From a virus, in IMG/VR virus record IMGVR_UViG_3300025450_001044, positions 1-34,214 of that record: a stretch of 34,214 bases of DNA, one strand, 5' to 3'. This document shows positions 21,441 through 29,176 of the stretch, piece by piece. A program made the translations under genes and the position numbers. The notes under the pieces are model-generated. The model saw nothing but the letters and a program-made list of their open reading frames with translations, had not been told where the DNA came from and made no database searches. Position 1 is the first letter of the stretch. Every line of letters begins with the position of its first letter.

Positions 21441-22355
21441 TTAAGCTGGAATATAATCAATACCAGTTCCAGCCAATACACCGGTAGCAGGAGCAACGCC
21501 TACTAAACCAATGGTTTGTTGGAAGGTTGTCAAATGTGCAGCTGCGGCCAACATTGCACCTTCTGTAGTAGCACCAGTTGCCAATTGTGTTACATAGGGT
21601 AATGCTTGTGCAGGAGTAGGTGCAGTACCAACTACATTTGTGTAAACATAGTTAACAAAACTTGCATAGTCACTACCACCAGCAGCAGTTGCAAATACTG
21701 AAGAACCGGCAATTACTGCAGCAACTTGTGTGCTAGTTTGCCCAGCATCTTCCATCTTGATACCAAGACCTTCGTATGTAGGACTAACTGTTCCGCCCAA
21801 TCCGGCTTTCAGCAATGCATAAACATCGCCAGCAGTTCCTGTTACATCAAATGCAGTTGCTTTATCAGTATATGTCAAACGCTCAAAGTTTTCTAGTTTG
21901 AAACTTACAGTAGTATCCAATGCACTGGTTACCAAAATTGCTTTATTGGTAGTGTCATTGACTACAGTGAAGTCTGCACTTTTATCGCCTAATACATAAT
22001 TGTCGATTCCGGGAGTTCCGGTTACATCGATAACAGTATTAACAATACCATTACCAATAGCACCTGTACCAACTGCGCCAAATGTTGCAATTTTGCCGTT
22101 AAGACCAACTGTACCTACTGTTAGGATTTCGTTGTTTGTTGGTGCAGCTCCACCTAAACTAGTACCTGGAATAGTAATAGTATCACCTGCGGCATATCCT
22201 GTGCCCAAGTGTGCCGAATCGATAGTCACGGAATAAACACCATTTGTTTTTGTTACGTTAAACTCTGCTCCTGTACCGGTGCCACTGGTTGTGCCAGTTA
22301 CATCTGTATAAGTTGCATTAATTGGAGTTACTCCGATTGTTACTGTTGTTGTCAT
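21441..22355 (-). CDS. Gly/Thr-rich virion-like protein
   Basis: 304 aa, no signal peptide, very rich in Thr, Gly, Ala and Val, almost no Cys or Trp. Residues 20-85 (GTGAEFNVTKTNGVYSVTID, HLGTGYAAGDTITIPGTSLGG) are the GTGA..F.V/GYAVGD.ITI type of repeat seen in structural proteins of T4-like aquatic phages. The middle (150-175) has TVSFKLENFERLTYTD, like surface-layer or calcium-associated beta proteins, and the end is helical with Ala repeats. AAGGAAA lies before the ATG. A sigma70-like promoter and terminators on both sides make it a single-gene unit, suggesting an abundant product. Confidence 0.65.
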   Translation of the reverse strand: MTTTVTIGVTPINATYTDVTGTTSGTGTGAEFNVTKTNGVYSVTIDSAHLGTGYAAGDTITIPGTSLGGAAPTNNEILTVGTVGLNGKIATFGAVGTGAIGNGIVNTVIDVTGTPGIDNYVLGDKSADFTVVNDTTNKAILVTSALDTTVSFKLENFERLTYTDKATAFDVTGTAGDVYALLKAGLGGTVSPTYEGLGIKMEDAGQTSTQVAAVIAGSSVFATAAGGSDYASFVNYVYTNVVGTAPTPAQALPYVTQLATGATTEGAMLAAAAHLTTFQQTIGLVGVAPATGVLAGTGIDYIPA

Positions 22356-22386
22356 TTTATTTTCCTTATTGAATTAGTAATGTAGT

Positions 22387-22415
22387 AGTATATAGCGTTT
22401 CCACTAGTATGTCAA
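22387..22415 (-). promoter_or_regulatory. Sigma70-type promoter
   Basis: Minus strand: TTGACA (22415-22410), 17 nt, TATACT (22392-22387), upstream of the ATG at 22355. Confidence 0.72.
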
Positions 22416-22430
22416 ATATTTTTTAACCAT

Positions 22431-22456
22431 AAAAAAAGGCTCCGAAGAGCCTTTTT
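22431..22456 (-). terminator. UUCG-tetraloop terminator, copy 2
   Basis: Ten-bp perfect stem AAAAAGGCTC, loop TTCG, GAGCCTTTTT with further T on the minus strand. The stem-loop core is identical to copy 1. It ends 18 bp after the stop at 22474. Confidence 0.92.
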
Positions 22457-22473
22457 AGTTGTTGTTCAATTGA

Positions 22474-23019
22474 TTAGAATGAACGTGTGTAGCTTACATT
22501 GTAGCTGTGATTTGTGCTGTCGCCTGTTACACGGTCGAAACGAACGCCAATTGCGTCTTTCTTTGTAACTGCATAACTAACACCAGCACGAGTTGTACGT
22601 GTAGCATCTAAATTGGCTTCATTGAACGCATCACGGAAGCGGAATCCAACTTTAGCAGTCACTGCACCGATTGTGTATGTAACACCTGGCTCAACACTAT
22701 AGTAACCAAAGTGCGTAGTGTTAGTGAACTTGTCACCAGCAGCTACACGAGTATAAACACCAACAGGACCAACTGGCATTGCCAATGTTAAACCTGCTTC
22801 ATCACGTGTTGAAAGAGCGTGGGTACCAGCAGTAGTATATTGCGTAGAACCTACATCAACTGTCAACATTTTGTTTAATGATTCACGAACAGTAATTTGG
22901 CTGTTTGTTGAGTCTGTAGCACCTTTGTCACCAATTTGATTTTGGCCTTCTAGTGTAACTGACGCAGCAAATGCTGATCCTGCCAATGCGATTAAACTTG
23001 CGATTACGATTTTTTTCAT
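22474..23019 (-). CDS. Outer-membrane beta-barrel (porin-like) protein
   Basis: 181 aa from the ATG at 23019, chosen because AAAGGAAA lies just upstream and the frame begins a clean signal peptide (MKKIVIASLIALAGSAFAA). The mature part alternates strands with polar and hydrophobic residues, and the chain ends SYTRSF, with the C-terminal Phe signal for the BAM complex. At about 162 mature residues it suits an eight-stranded barrel. It is smaller than trimeric porins. A phage-encoded outer-membrane protein may block superinfection or change permeability; this is inference. A late-type box lies upstream and a strong terminator behind it. Confidence 0.7.
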   Translation of the reverse strand: MKKIVIASLIALAGSAFAASVTLEGQNQIGDKGATDSTNSQITVRESLNKMLTVDVGSTQYTTAGTHALSTRDEAGLTLAMPVGPVGVYTRVAAGDKFTNTTHFGYYSVEPGVTYTIGAVTAKVGFRFRDAFNEANLDATRTTRAGVSYAVTKKDAIGVRFDRVTGDSTNHSYNVSYTRSF

Positions 23020-23067
23020 TTTTAGATTTCCTTTGTTAAATGACACATTTGTCGTGTACATATTATA

Positions 23068-23075
23068 TATTTATC
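23068..23075 (-). promoter_or_regulatory. Late-type box GATAAATA
   Basis: GATAAATA on the minus strand, 48 nt upstream of the ATG at 23019. Confidence 0.5.
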
Positions 23076-23099
23076 CTACAAAAAAGTCAATATAAGATA

Positions 23100-23399
23100 T
23101 TATATTATTTTGCCCAATTTGATTAAATGGGAGTTTTGTCCTTCGCCAACAATACAAGCTACATTATCATTATATTGAATCATTGTCCAAGATAGTGTAT
23201 TTTTGTTTACCATTAATAGATATTTGCTGTCTCCGGTACCGAGTCCATTCCAATAAGGAGATTCGTTGTATATTCCAGAAATGTTTTCAACAACTGTTTT
23301 AAGATCACTGCAAATAACCGGTTTCTTTGATTCTATTATCTGGGCGTTGGCTATAAGACTGGTTAGGGCTAATAGGAACGCTAATTTTGATTTCCACAT
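23100..23399 (-). CDS. Small exported protein with two Cys
   Basis: 99 aa from the ATG at 23399, which has AAGGAG six bases upstream; a GTG two codons earlier overlaps that site. Signal peptide 1-20 (ending IANAQ). The mature part has two Cys (VICSDL, ACIVGE) and a beta-rich pattern (YLLMVNKNTLSWTMIQYND). It resembles small periplasmic proteins, family not recognised. A late-type box is 18 nt upstream. No terminator is evident before the porin-like gene, which has its own box. Confidence 0.6.
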   Translation of the reverse strand: MWKSKLAFLLALTSLIANAQIIESKKPVICSDLKTVVENISGIYNESPYWNGLGTGDSKYLLMVNKNTLSWTMIQYNDNVACIVGEGQNSHLIKLGKII

Positions 23400-23417
23400 A
23401 GCCACTCCTTAAAATAA

Positions 23418-23425
23418 TATTTATT
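23418..23425 (-). promoter_or_regulatory. Late-type box AATAAATA
   Basis: AATAAATA on the minus strand, 18 nt upstream of the ATG at 23399; it overlaps the stop of the gene before it. Confidence 0.5.
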
Positions 23426-23723
23426 GTGCAAGCCTGGCGGCAATAATTTCATAGAAACTATCAAGCTCGCCACCGAATTTTCCCATTAGTTGGGGGATCA
23501 ATAATCTACACTCGTTGTATTGATTGGCTTTGAATTTATCAATAAAAAATTGATGCAGTTGTTTGTCTGCAGCTAAAGTAGGTAGTTCAGTTAACAAGAT
23601 TTTTTCTTGTGGCACCACACAGTATGCAGTAGTAGCCTTACCATCTTGTTCAAATGTTTCCAACTCTAAAACAGTATATTCATTTTGCAGAATTTCTGCA
23701 GGTTCGCCTAGGATAATATACAA
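23421..23723 (-). CDS. 100-aa protein of unknown function, TTG start
   Basis: 100 aa. The start is TTG at 23723, preceded by GGGAG at good distance and lying inside the end of the upstream gene (16-bp overlap). The N-terminal half is beta-rich (EYTVLELETFEQDGKATTAYCVV), the C-terminal half helical with acidic and aromatic residues. The last gene of the ClpS operon. No family recognised. Confidence 0.55.
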   Translation of the reverse strand: MYIILGEPAEILQNEYTVLELETFEQDGKATTAYCVVPQEKILLTELPTLAADKQLHQFFIDKFKANQYNECRLLIPQLMGKFGGELDSFYEIIAARLAQ

Positions 23724-24133
23724 TCTAATTCTCCCAATGCATCGGTAATTTGATACAAGCTGATGTCGTGATCCTCGTAGCCTTCGATTACCATATCCAA
23801 GTAATGTCTACTGGGCCAACGATGCTCGTGTAGATCTTTCATATAGTAAATCATAGCACGAATGATTCTACCATCGTGATTTACTTTTACTTCTTTTTTG
23901 CCGTAAAAATTCGGATAGCCCTCAAGGCGATCTAAACTCTTTTCGCATTCATCGGTAATTGACCATAATGCACACTCCATTGTTTCGCCAGGTGCTTCTA
24001 CTACATCACAAAAAGTTCTAAAAGCCAATTTGTGATTTGGTAGAGTCACTTTGCCTAAACTACGAGCCTTGGGACATCGTTGTTCCATACCGTATAGATT
24101 AGAATTCATACCATAAGCAAGATAATATTTCAT
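23708..24133 (-). CDS. Gamma-glutamylcyclotransferase (AIG2/GGCT)-like protein
   Basis: 141 aa, typical of the single-domain GGCT fold. YLAYGMNSN (4-12) is the substrate-binding YGSN-type loop, and LDRLEGYPNFY holds the probable catalytic Glu. The family releases 5-oxoproline from gamma-glutamyl peptides or amines. T4 and many other myoviruses carry members of unknown role. ATGA overlap with the exonuclease gene upstream and 16-bp overlap with the gene downstream. Regulation goes with clpS. Confidence 0.8.
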   Translation of the reverse strand: MKYYLAYGMNSNLYGMEQRCPKARSLGKVTLPNHKLAFRTFCDVVEAPGETMECALWSITDECEKSLDRLEGYPNFYGKKEVKVNHDGRIIRAMIYYMKDLHEHRWPSRHYLDMVIEGYEDHDISLYQITDALGELDCILS

Positions 24134-24663
24134 AGTTCTTTTAGTTCAAACCTTTCTACTGCACTTTGAATTGCTTCAGCTTGTGCCACACAATCAGCCA
24201 AAGCGTTATGTGCCAGTGCGCCTGGCTTGCGAGTGTCTCCAAGAGCTTTCAACAAAGTTCTTGAATCACGAATTGAATAGTAAAACCAAGGAGCAGGTAT
24301 TCCCAACTGTCTATATAAGTTTTCCAATATAACAATATCAAACACTGGACCTTGCGCCCATATACGGTCAGCACCTACAACGAAACGATTTAGCTCTCGT
24401 GTAAAGTTAACTAAACCAATTCGGCCATCATCGCCTAATGCTTCTTCACGTACCTCTGGACTTTGTGTTCCCCACCAATCAACGGTGCCGGGATCTACGG
24501 CCCTTCCCAGGGCAATTTGTTCGTCAACGTCCAGACGGCAGTAAAGACCTTTGGTCATTGGTATACTGGCATTAAATGGATTAAATTTAACTGCACCGAA
24601 CGTTAGCACTACTGCATCTGGAGATGTTGCCAGTGTTTCGATGTCCAGCATCACATCTGCCAT
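24130..24663 (-). CDS. DnaQ-fold 3'-5' exonuclease (Rv2179c-like)
   Basis: 177 aa. DEDDh active site: Asp7 and Glu9 in MLDIETLATSPDAVV, Asp109 in GPVFDIVILENLYRQLG, and His152/Asp157 in AHNALADCVAQA. Together with WWGTQSPEVREEAL this matches the small phage exonucleases related to Rv2179c/RNase AS (3'-5' exoribonuclease) more than the polymerase epsilon subunit. Substrate may be RNA or single-stranded DNA. It starts one base after clpS ends, so the two are translated together. Confidence 0.82.
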   Translation of the reverse strand: MADVMLDIETLATSPDAVVLTFGAVKFNPFNASIPMTKGLYCRLDVDEQIALGRAVDPGTVDWWGTQSPEVREEALGDDGRIGLVNFTRELNRFVVGADRIWAQGPVFDIVILENLYRQLGIPAPWFYYSIRDSRTLLKALGDTRKPGALAHNALADCVAQAEAIQSAVERFELKEL

Positions 24664-24975
24664 TTAAGCCACCGGTTCTAATTTGATTACCAAAGGAAAC
24701 CCATTTGTACGGGCCAGTGATGTTACTTCAACACCTTTTTGTTCTGCCATTTCAAATGGCAATGTAGCTGCAATACCGCTGCCAGTATCGTGTATTTTTT
24801 GAGTTAATGCTTCTGCATCAATTTGAGTGTAGTCAAAAATGATAACCAAAGTTTCAATTACAAATTCACGTGTAGTAACTTCGTCGTTGATATAAACTAC
24901 ATTATAAAGTACAGGTTCAGGAATATCTTCCCGTGGTGTAATTCTTGATTTGATTGTTGGGTCTGCTGTTGTCAT
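24664..24975 (-). CDS. clpS: ClpS, N-degron adaptor
   Basis: 103 aa, normal ClpS length. After a flexible 22-residue arm come YNVVYINDEVTTREFVIETL with Asn30-Asp31-Glu32 (E. coli NDD, binds the substrate alpha-amino group), His62 in KIHDTGSG (E. coli His66), AAT..FEMAEQKG and PLVIKLEP at the end. ClpS binds proteins with N-terminal Leu, Phe, Trp or Tyr and hands them to ClpA/ClpP. Here it would redirect the host, or the phage-encoded, ClpP toward N-degron substrates or block access for others. It starts from a perfect sigma70 promoter, so it is probably early. clpP is more than 22 kb away. No ClpA/ClpC is in the window. Confidence 0.93.
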   Translation of the reverse strand: MTTADPTIKSRITPREDIPEPVLYNVVYINDEVTTREFVIETLVIIFDYTQIDAEALTQKIHDTGSGIAATLPFEMAEQKGVEVTSLARTNGFPLVIKLEPVA

Positions 24976-24996
24976 AGTTATTAATAGTAAAACTAT

Positions 24997-25025
24997 ATTA
25001 TACTATAAGATAGATTTATTGTCAA
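24997..25025 (-). promoter_or_regulatory. Perfect sigma70 promoter of clpS operon
   Basis: Minus strand: TTGACA (25025-25020), 17 nt, TATAAT (25002-24997). It begins at the foot of the hairpin that ends the hsp20 unit. Confidence 0.9.
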
Positions 25026-25048
25026 CAGTTAGCGGACCCGCTAACTGT
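25025..25048 (-). terminator. Hairpin after hsp20
   Basis: Perfect 10-bp stem, ACAGTTAGCG (25025-25034) and CGCTAACTGT (25039-25048), 4-nt loop, 11 bp after the hsp20 stop. The T-tract behind it is poor (GTTGAC), so read-through into clpS is possible. Confidence 0.65.
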
Positions 25049-25058
25049 ATATCACCAA

Positions 25059-25517
25059 TTACTTGGTAAATGTGATTGCAATTTTCTTGGGTTTTTGTTC
25101 TTCGGGAACAATCAACTCAAGTGCAACACTCAAAATACCGTTTTGAACTGTTGCAGCACGCACTTCTACGTTTTCCGCTAGGGGGAAATTACGTGTAAAG
25201 TTGCGGTTGCTAATACCTTTGTGTAGATATTTCAATTCTTTGGTATCGTCTTTTTTTGATTTCTCAGCTCTTTCACCTTTTACGGTTAAGATATTTTCTT
25301 TGAGTTCCACATCGATCTCATTTTGCTTGAAACCGGCAACTGCAACTTCTACCACAAAATGTGTGTCATCCAATTGGATTACATTATGCGGAGGATAGTT
25401 ATCCGAAGTACGATTAGAAGCAAAGCTACGCTCTAATTCTTCAAACATACGGTCGAAACCGATAGCGTGACGATGTAAAGCAGGTAAGTCGAGAGTTTGG
25501 AATGTAAATTGTGTCAT
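25059..25517 (-). CDS. hsp20: Small heat shock protein Hsp20 (IbpA type)
   Basis: 152 aa from the ATG at 25517, which has AAGGAG seven bases upstream; the longer frame to 25574 lies in the leader. The N-terminal arm TFQTLDLPALHRHAIGFDRM matches IbpA-type proteins; the alpha-crystallin domain covers about 35-135 with VVEVAVAGFKQNEIDVEL and NGILSVALE; the C-terminal IAI is the IxI oligomerisation motif. It holds unfolding proteins in soluble form; in cyanophages Hsp20 is a common, probably scaffold- or host-protein-protecting gene. The promoter combines sigma70 and late features, so it may be made throughout infection. Next to clpS. Confidence 0.93.
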   Translation of the reverse strand: MTQFTFQTLDLPALHRHAIGFDRMFEELERSFASNRTSDNYPPHNVIQLDDTHFVVEVAVAGFKQNEIDVELKENILTVKGERAEKSKKDDTKELKYLHKGISNRNFTRNFPLAENVEVRAATVQNGILSVALELIVPEEQKPKKIAITFTK

Positions 25518-25554
25518 GTTTTTCTCCTTAATAAGCAAGTATGACGTTTGAAAA

Positions 25555-25579
25555 TGTAGACCCCACCCGGGCATCTACA
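25555..25579 (-). other. Hairpin in the hsp20 5' leader
   Basis: TGTAGA and TCTACA arms enclose a GC-rich loop with further CCC/GGG pairing. It lies within the 66-nt leader, 37 nt before the ATG, and does not cover the ribosome binding site, so a thermosensor role is uncertain. Confidence 0.3.
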
Positions 25580-25583
25580 GCTG

Positions 25584-25614
25584 TATTTATACTAGAAAAT
25601 CACCAATCTGTCAA
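25584..25614 (-). promoter_or_regulatory. Dual sigma70/late promoter of hsp20
   Basis: Minus strand: TTGACA (25614-25609), 17 nt, TATAAA (25591-25586), where the -10 is the first six bases of an exact T4 late box TATAAATA (25591-25584). Confidence 0.65.
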
Positions 25615-25641
25615 TAATCTAGTATAATTTTGGTAAACAAA

Positions 25642-25914
25642 TTAAATTTTGTCTACCAAATTTTTGACCCATACTGTTGGGTCTTGATCTTTGTAGTCTC
25701 TGCAGTCAACTACTAGTTTTGAATTGTTACGTACACCTTCGTGCCAATTGATGTCGTTCATTTCGTTGTTGTAGTAGTACACATCAACCAATTTGTTTTC
25801 ATCAACGGCATCAACTATTTCTTGGCATTCTTCTTGAGTCCAATAACAATTACGTACAAAAATCCTTGGGATTTCTGTACTGTATTCATAATCTGGGGGC
25901 GACAAAATTCTCAT
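25642..25914 (-). CDS. 90-aa acidic protein of unknown function
   Basis: 90 aa, no signal peptide or membrane segment. Contains [23 protein letters not shown], helix-forming and acidic, then [14 protein letters not shown] with aromatic residues. The opening resembles the first strands of 2OG-oxygenase-like phage proteins, but no HxD motif follows, so it may be a truncated relative. ATGA overlap with the methyltransferase gene upstream. Last gene of the long operon. Confidence 0.5.
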   Translation of the reverse strand: MRILSPPDYEYSTEIPRIFVRNCYWTQEECQEIVDAVDENKLVDVYYYNNEMNDINWHEGVRNNSKLVVDCRDYKDQDPTVWVKNLVDKI

Positions 25915-26678
25915 AGTTTTGCTTTTATCATTAAGTGCCAGCCTAGAGCTTTTTCCATAATTTTGAATAGCTCGTCGGGCATCGCTTCAAACCAAGGTTG
26001 TTTTACATACTCGTATTTGACATAGTGTTCGATGTTCCAAGGAAAGATAAAATCTTGTTTGACATCAACATCACTGAATGCGTGAAATAATTCGCGAACT
26101 TCGGCATCAGTATAGGTTACTGCTTGTGGGCAACCATTTTGTGCTTCGGGCTGATCCCAACCTGCATTAATTAAAATGTTTTTCCAACTGTCTTTGGCAT
26201 ACAACATAACACGAACTTCACCACCAGGATTCAATAATCCAGGCAAGCAGTCAACGATTCGTTGTGGATCTGGACTATGATGGATAACACCAAAACTATA
26301 GATCAAGTCAAACTTTTCGCCTGCCAATAGAGTATCCAACTGTTCAGCATCGCCGGCAAATACACGACCGGTTAGACCAAACACATCTAAACGTTGTTGG
26401 CAAATTTTAACACTTTCTTCGCTAAGATCAATACCAGTGTAGTCAGCACCTGCACGGCAGAAGCTAACAGCATCAGTGCCAATACCACAACCAATTTCTA
26501 ATACACGAAGACCTTTCCAACTTTGGAAATCAGCAAACACATAACTATGTGGTTCGATTTTATATCTACGTGCTTCTACTTCATCAAAGTATTCTTTGGT
26601 TCCTACAGGACTTGTACTGTGTCTGATATTACAGGGTCTTGAATTCCAAAAATTCTTTACTTCATCAATTGTTACCAT
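25911..26678 (-). CDS. Class I SAM-dependent methyltransferase
   Basis: 255 aa. Motif [13 protein letters not shown] (59-70), the acidic ribose-binding residue in GIDLSEES (about 84), FAGDAEQLD and motif [21 protein letters not shown], followed by [14 protein letters not shown]. This is the UbiE/Methyltransf_11 pattern for small-molecule substrates rather than DNA methylation (no NPPY/DPPY motif). The N-terminal 50 residues [25 protein letters not shown] are a recurrent lead in methyltransferases of glycan or nonribosomal clusters. It overlaps the GT2 gene by 14 bp, so it may methylate the sugar that enzyme transfers. Confidence 0.85.
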   Translation of the reverse strand: MVTIDEVKNFWNSRPCNIRHSTSPVGTKEYFDEVEARRYKIEPHSYVFADFQSWKGLRVLEIGCGIGTDAVSFCRAGADYTGIDLSEESVKICQQRLDVFGLTGRVFAGDAEQLDTLLAGEKFDLIYSFGVIHHSPDPQRIVDCLPGLLNPGGEVRVMLYAKDSWKNILINAGWDQPEAQNGCPQAVTYTDAEVRELFHAFSDVDVKQDFIFPWNIEHYVKYEYVKQPWFEAMPDELFKIMEKALGWHLMIKAKL

Positions 26679-27384
26679 TTGCTATCCTTAATCTAAGTTT
26701 AGTTTGCCATTCGGCTAAATCTCGTCTACGGTCAGGGTGACTGTAGTCTTCGGGGTTTGTTGGGTCTCTGCCGTCGGCAGCATAGCTTTGTTCTCGGAAT
26801 GTTTCATCATTGTTACCGCCAGTGACATCTGCACGATCATGATAAACAGTTACATTAAGGTTGCGCAATCTGCCCATTGGAGCAGTTACATTATAGATCC
26901 ACCAGTCACTGTGGTTTACAGGACTGATACAACCAAATTCCTCGATCCACCCTCTGGGGATGATAGGAAATAGTGCGAAAGGATGATTCATATTAACACA
27001 GGGCATACGCAGTAGTCCCCAGTAATCGTTATTTGCTAGAATTTCTGTATCCCAGTGATCGGTCAGCATCAACGCATCGTCATTCCAAAACATAATCCAA
27101 TCTCCGGAAGCTTGTGTTCCCAAGAAGTTTACATATTTGTATAAACGCAAATATCCAAATCTTTCAGACTCAAATACTTTGGTAGTTGCTCCGCTTTGTG
27201 TTACAAAAGGATGCCAAGTAGTAGAGAAAAACTCTTTACTTTCTTCATCGTCGTCATCATACGCAATTAATATTTCTATATTTTCAGGATTATCAGCTGC
27301 AGCTAACAAGCTGCCTATGCTTTTAACGACTGTTTCTGTGCGTTTACGTGTGGGTAGTAATATTGATATTTTAGGTGTTGTCAT
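26665..27384 (-). CDS. GT2-like glycosyltransferase
   Basis: 239 aa, GT-A fold. N-terminal [21 protein letters not shown] is the GT2 nucleotide-binding start; FWNDDALML (NDD at 101-103) is the DXD-type metal site. The rest keeps GWIEEFG and HDRADVTGG, a possible catalytic region. No membrane segment, so a cytoplasmic transferase acting on phage DNA, phage protein or a precursor is possible. Overlaps its neighbours by 14 bp on each side. Donor and acceptor unknown. Confidence 0.78.
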   Translation of the reverse strand: MTTPKISILLPTRKRTETVVKSIGSLLAAADNPENIEILIAYDDDDEESKEFFSTTWHPFVTQSGATTKVFESERFGYLRLYKYVNFLGTQASGDWIMFWNDDALMLTDHWDTEILANNDYWGLLRMPCVNMNHPFALFPIIPRGWIEEFGCISPVNHSDWWIYNVTAPMGRLRNLNVTVYHDRADVTGGNNDETFREQSYAADGRDPTNPEDYSHPDRRRDLAEWQTKLRLRIANGNN

Positions 27385-29143
27385 TTGTTAATTTTTTGAG
27401 TTCTGCTTCAACAAGCTCTTGTTCGCTTGCACTTAGTTGATCTAGTTCATATTCTCCAGTACTTAATTTTTGTATTAAGAACTGTATATATTGCTCATCG
27501 TAAGTATACGAGTCTGTTCTTGATTTGTCAATCTCTATCCAAATAAATCCATTGAATCGAAACAATTTATTTGGTAAAAAATCCACTCTTAGAAAGAGAT
27601 CGCCCTTTGTTGCACTTGATGGAAATTCTATCCCAAAGGTGCTGCTGATGGTGGTTTTGTCTTCATTGTCTGCTACTAGTCCCATTTTGGGAATATGCAT
27701 AGTTTCTGGAACACTGATGTGTTCGGCTTTTTTACGTTGTGCAGTTTCAAGATTTACTGGAATATCACTGGCGGCAGGAAGTTCTAGTAGCTCATCCAAA
27801 GAAACAGGGCTTGTTGGTTCTGGAACTACTGCAGTTTCTACGGGCACTTCTATTTCAAATTCTGGCTCGGGCTCTTCTTCTGAAGATACTGTAAATAAAT
27901 CACTTCGAGTAGTTAGGTTTCCAGTGGGTGCATATTGTTCAGCATCTTCTGCTAGTTCAGCAAGTTGATCTTCAGCAAGTGCTCCGTTATCCTCAGGATA
28001 CAAAGGAGCTACCAATGGTTTTACACCATCTAATCCTTCGCCCCAAGGTCTGTTCAAATAAGGGTGTAGTTCATATAGTGTGGGTTCAGGCTTGGGCAAT
28101 TCCGTTGCAAATTCAATTGTTTCGCCACTGACTGCATCAGCCACATCACACTCTTTGTTAGGACAGAATGGACCTATGCCAGGAGCAATTATTAATGGTG
28201 TGCCGCACTTGTAGCAAGGATCTAATGTAGGGTCGCTAGGAGGTTCTCCTTCCGATTGCTCGGCCTGCGTATCTTTGGTCATCTCGCCAGATGTGTGTTC
28301 CTCCTCAACGCTTTGTAACTCTTCCGGTGTGGGCTTTTCACCAACAAATGTATCTAATTCTGCAATAGTAGGATGGGGTTCTTTTTCTTTTTTGACCCAC
28401 CCAAATGTCATTTGTGCTGCCAATAACATCACAACTGCCAGTGGATCAAATACAATAACGATTAAGATAATGACCCAGGTTACTGCTCGTTCCAGAATCG
28501 ACGCATCTGGATTGTCGCCATATACAAAGGCTGCGATATACTTAATTGGACCTACTTCTGCTTCAACTTTACGATTCTCTGCACGTATAGGTGCCGCTTC
28601 GTCATTAAGCTGACTAATTGTTTTCTGGTTCGATTCGATATCACGGGCAAGAGCCTGACGGTCTTTTTGTTGCGATTTGCGTACAACGTTTGCTTTATCG
28701 GCACCTTTTTCATCAGTGCTTCGGCCCATGATTTGGTCCACAGCATCATCCATTTGTTTAATTTGCTTGCGGTCAACTTCGATATTTTCTTTTGCCGTCT
28801 TAATCTTCTCATCATATATTGCAATCTTTGATTGTACGTCACCCGAAACCAATGTTTGGTCACTGTGTGCTTTACTTAAGAATCCAAAAATACCCAAGCT
28901 GGTAATAACCATTAGAATAGCCACTGCCACTACCGCATAACTTTTCATCAGTACAGGTAGTCGACTCCAGTGTTGCTTGACCCAACTTGCAGTAACCAAC
29001 TTACCAATTTCCAAACTAATACCCATGATCATAATGGGTATAGCAGCTGCTGAGAAAATAGCCATTAAACCCATCACTGAGTAATAAATGGCCACTGCTG
29101 AAATGGTTAGGCCGGAAAATAGTAGTAAGACTGCAAGGATCAT
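27371..29143 (-). CDS. Large membrane protein with coiled coil and zinc ribbon
   Basis: 590 aa. Hydrophobic segments at about 1-20, 22-45, 67-90 and 222-248 enclose a charged coiled-coil region (100-200). From 250 on the protein is soluble and acidic (Glu/Pro-rich), with a four-Cys zinc ribbon C310-x2-C313-x13-C327-x4-C332 and, at 515-590, a globular end (GDLFLRVDFLPNKLFRFNGF, then YIQFLIQKLSTGEYELDQL). The last part recalls a conserved C-terminal unit in proteins of T4-like aquatic phages. It could organise phage components at the inner membrane; no enzymatic motif is visible. No clear Shine-Dalgarno before the ATG at 29143. Confidence 0.65.
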   Translation of the reverse strand: MILAVLLLFSGLTISAVAIYYSVMGLMAIFSAAAIPIMIMGISLEIGKLVTASWVKQHWSRLPVLMKSYAVVAVAILMVITSLGIFGFLSKAHSDQTLVSGDVQSKIAIYDEKIKTAKENIEVDRKQIKQMDDAVDQIMGRSTDEKGADKANVVRKSQQKDRQALARDIESNQKTISQLNDEAAPIRAENRKVEAEVGPIKYIAAFVYGDNPDASILERAVTWVIILIVIVFDPLAVVMLLAAQMTFGWVKKEKEPHPTIAELDTFVGEKPTPEELQSVEEEHTSGEMTKDTQAEQSEGEPPSDPTLDPCYKCGTPLIIAPGIGPFCPNKECDVADAVSGETIEFATELPKPEPTLYELHPYLNRPWGEGLDGVKPLVAPLYPEDNGALAEDQLAELAEDAEQYAPTGNLTTRSDLFTVSSEEEPEPEFEIEVPVETAVVPEPTSPVSLDELLELPAASDIPVNLETAQRKKAEHISVPETMHIPKMGLVADNEDKTTISSTFGIEFPSSATKGDLFLRVDFLPNKLFRFNGFIWIEIDKSRTDSYTYDEQYIQFLIQKLSTGEYELDQLSASEQELVEAELKKLTNDNT

Positions 29144-29176
29144 AAGTTAGTATTTATTATCAATATTAAAGGCAAC

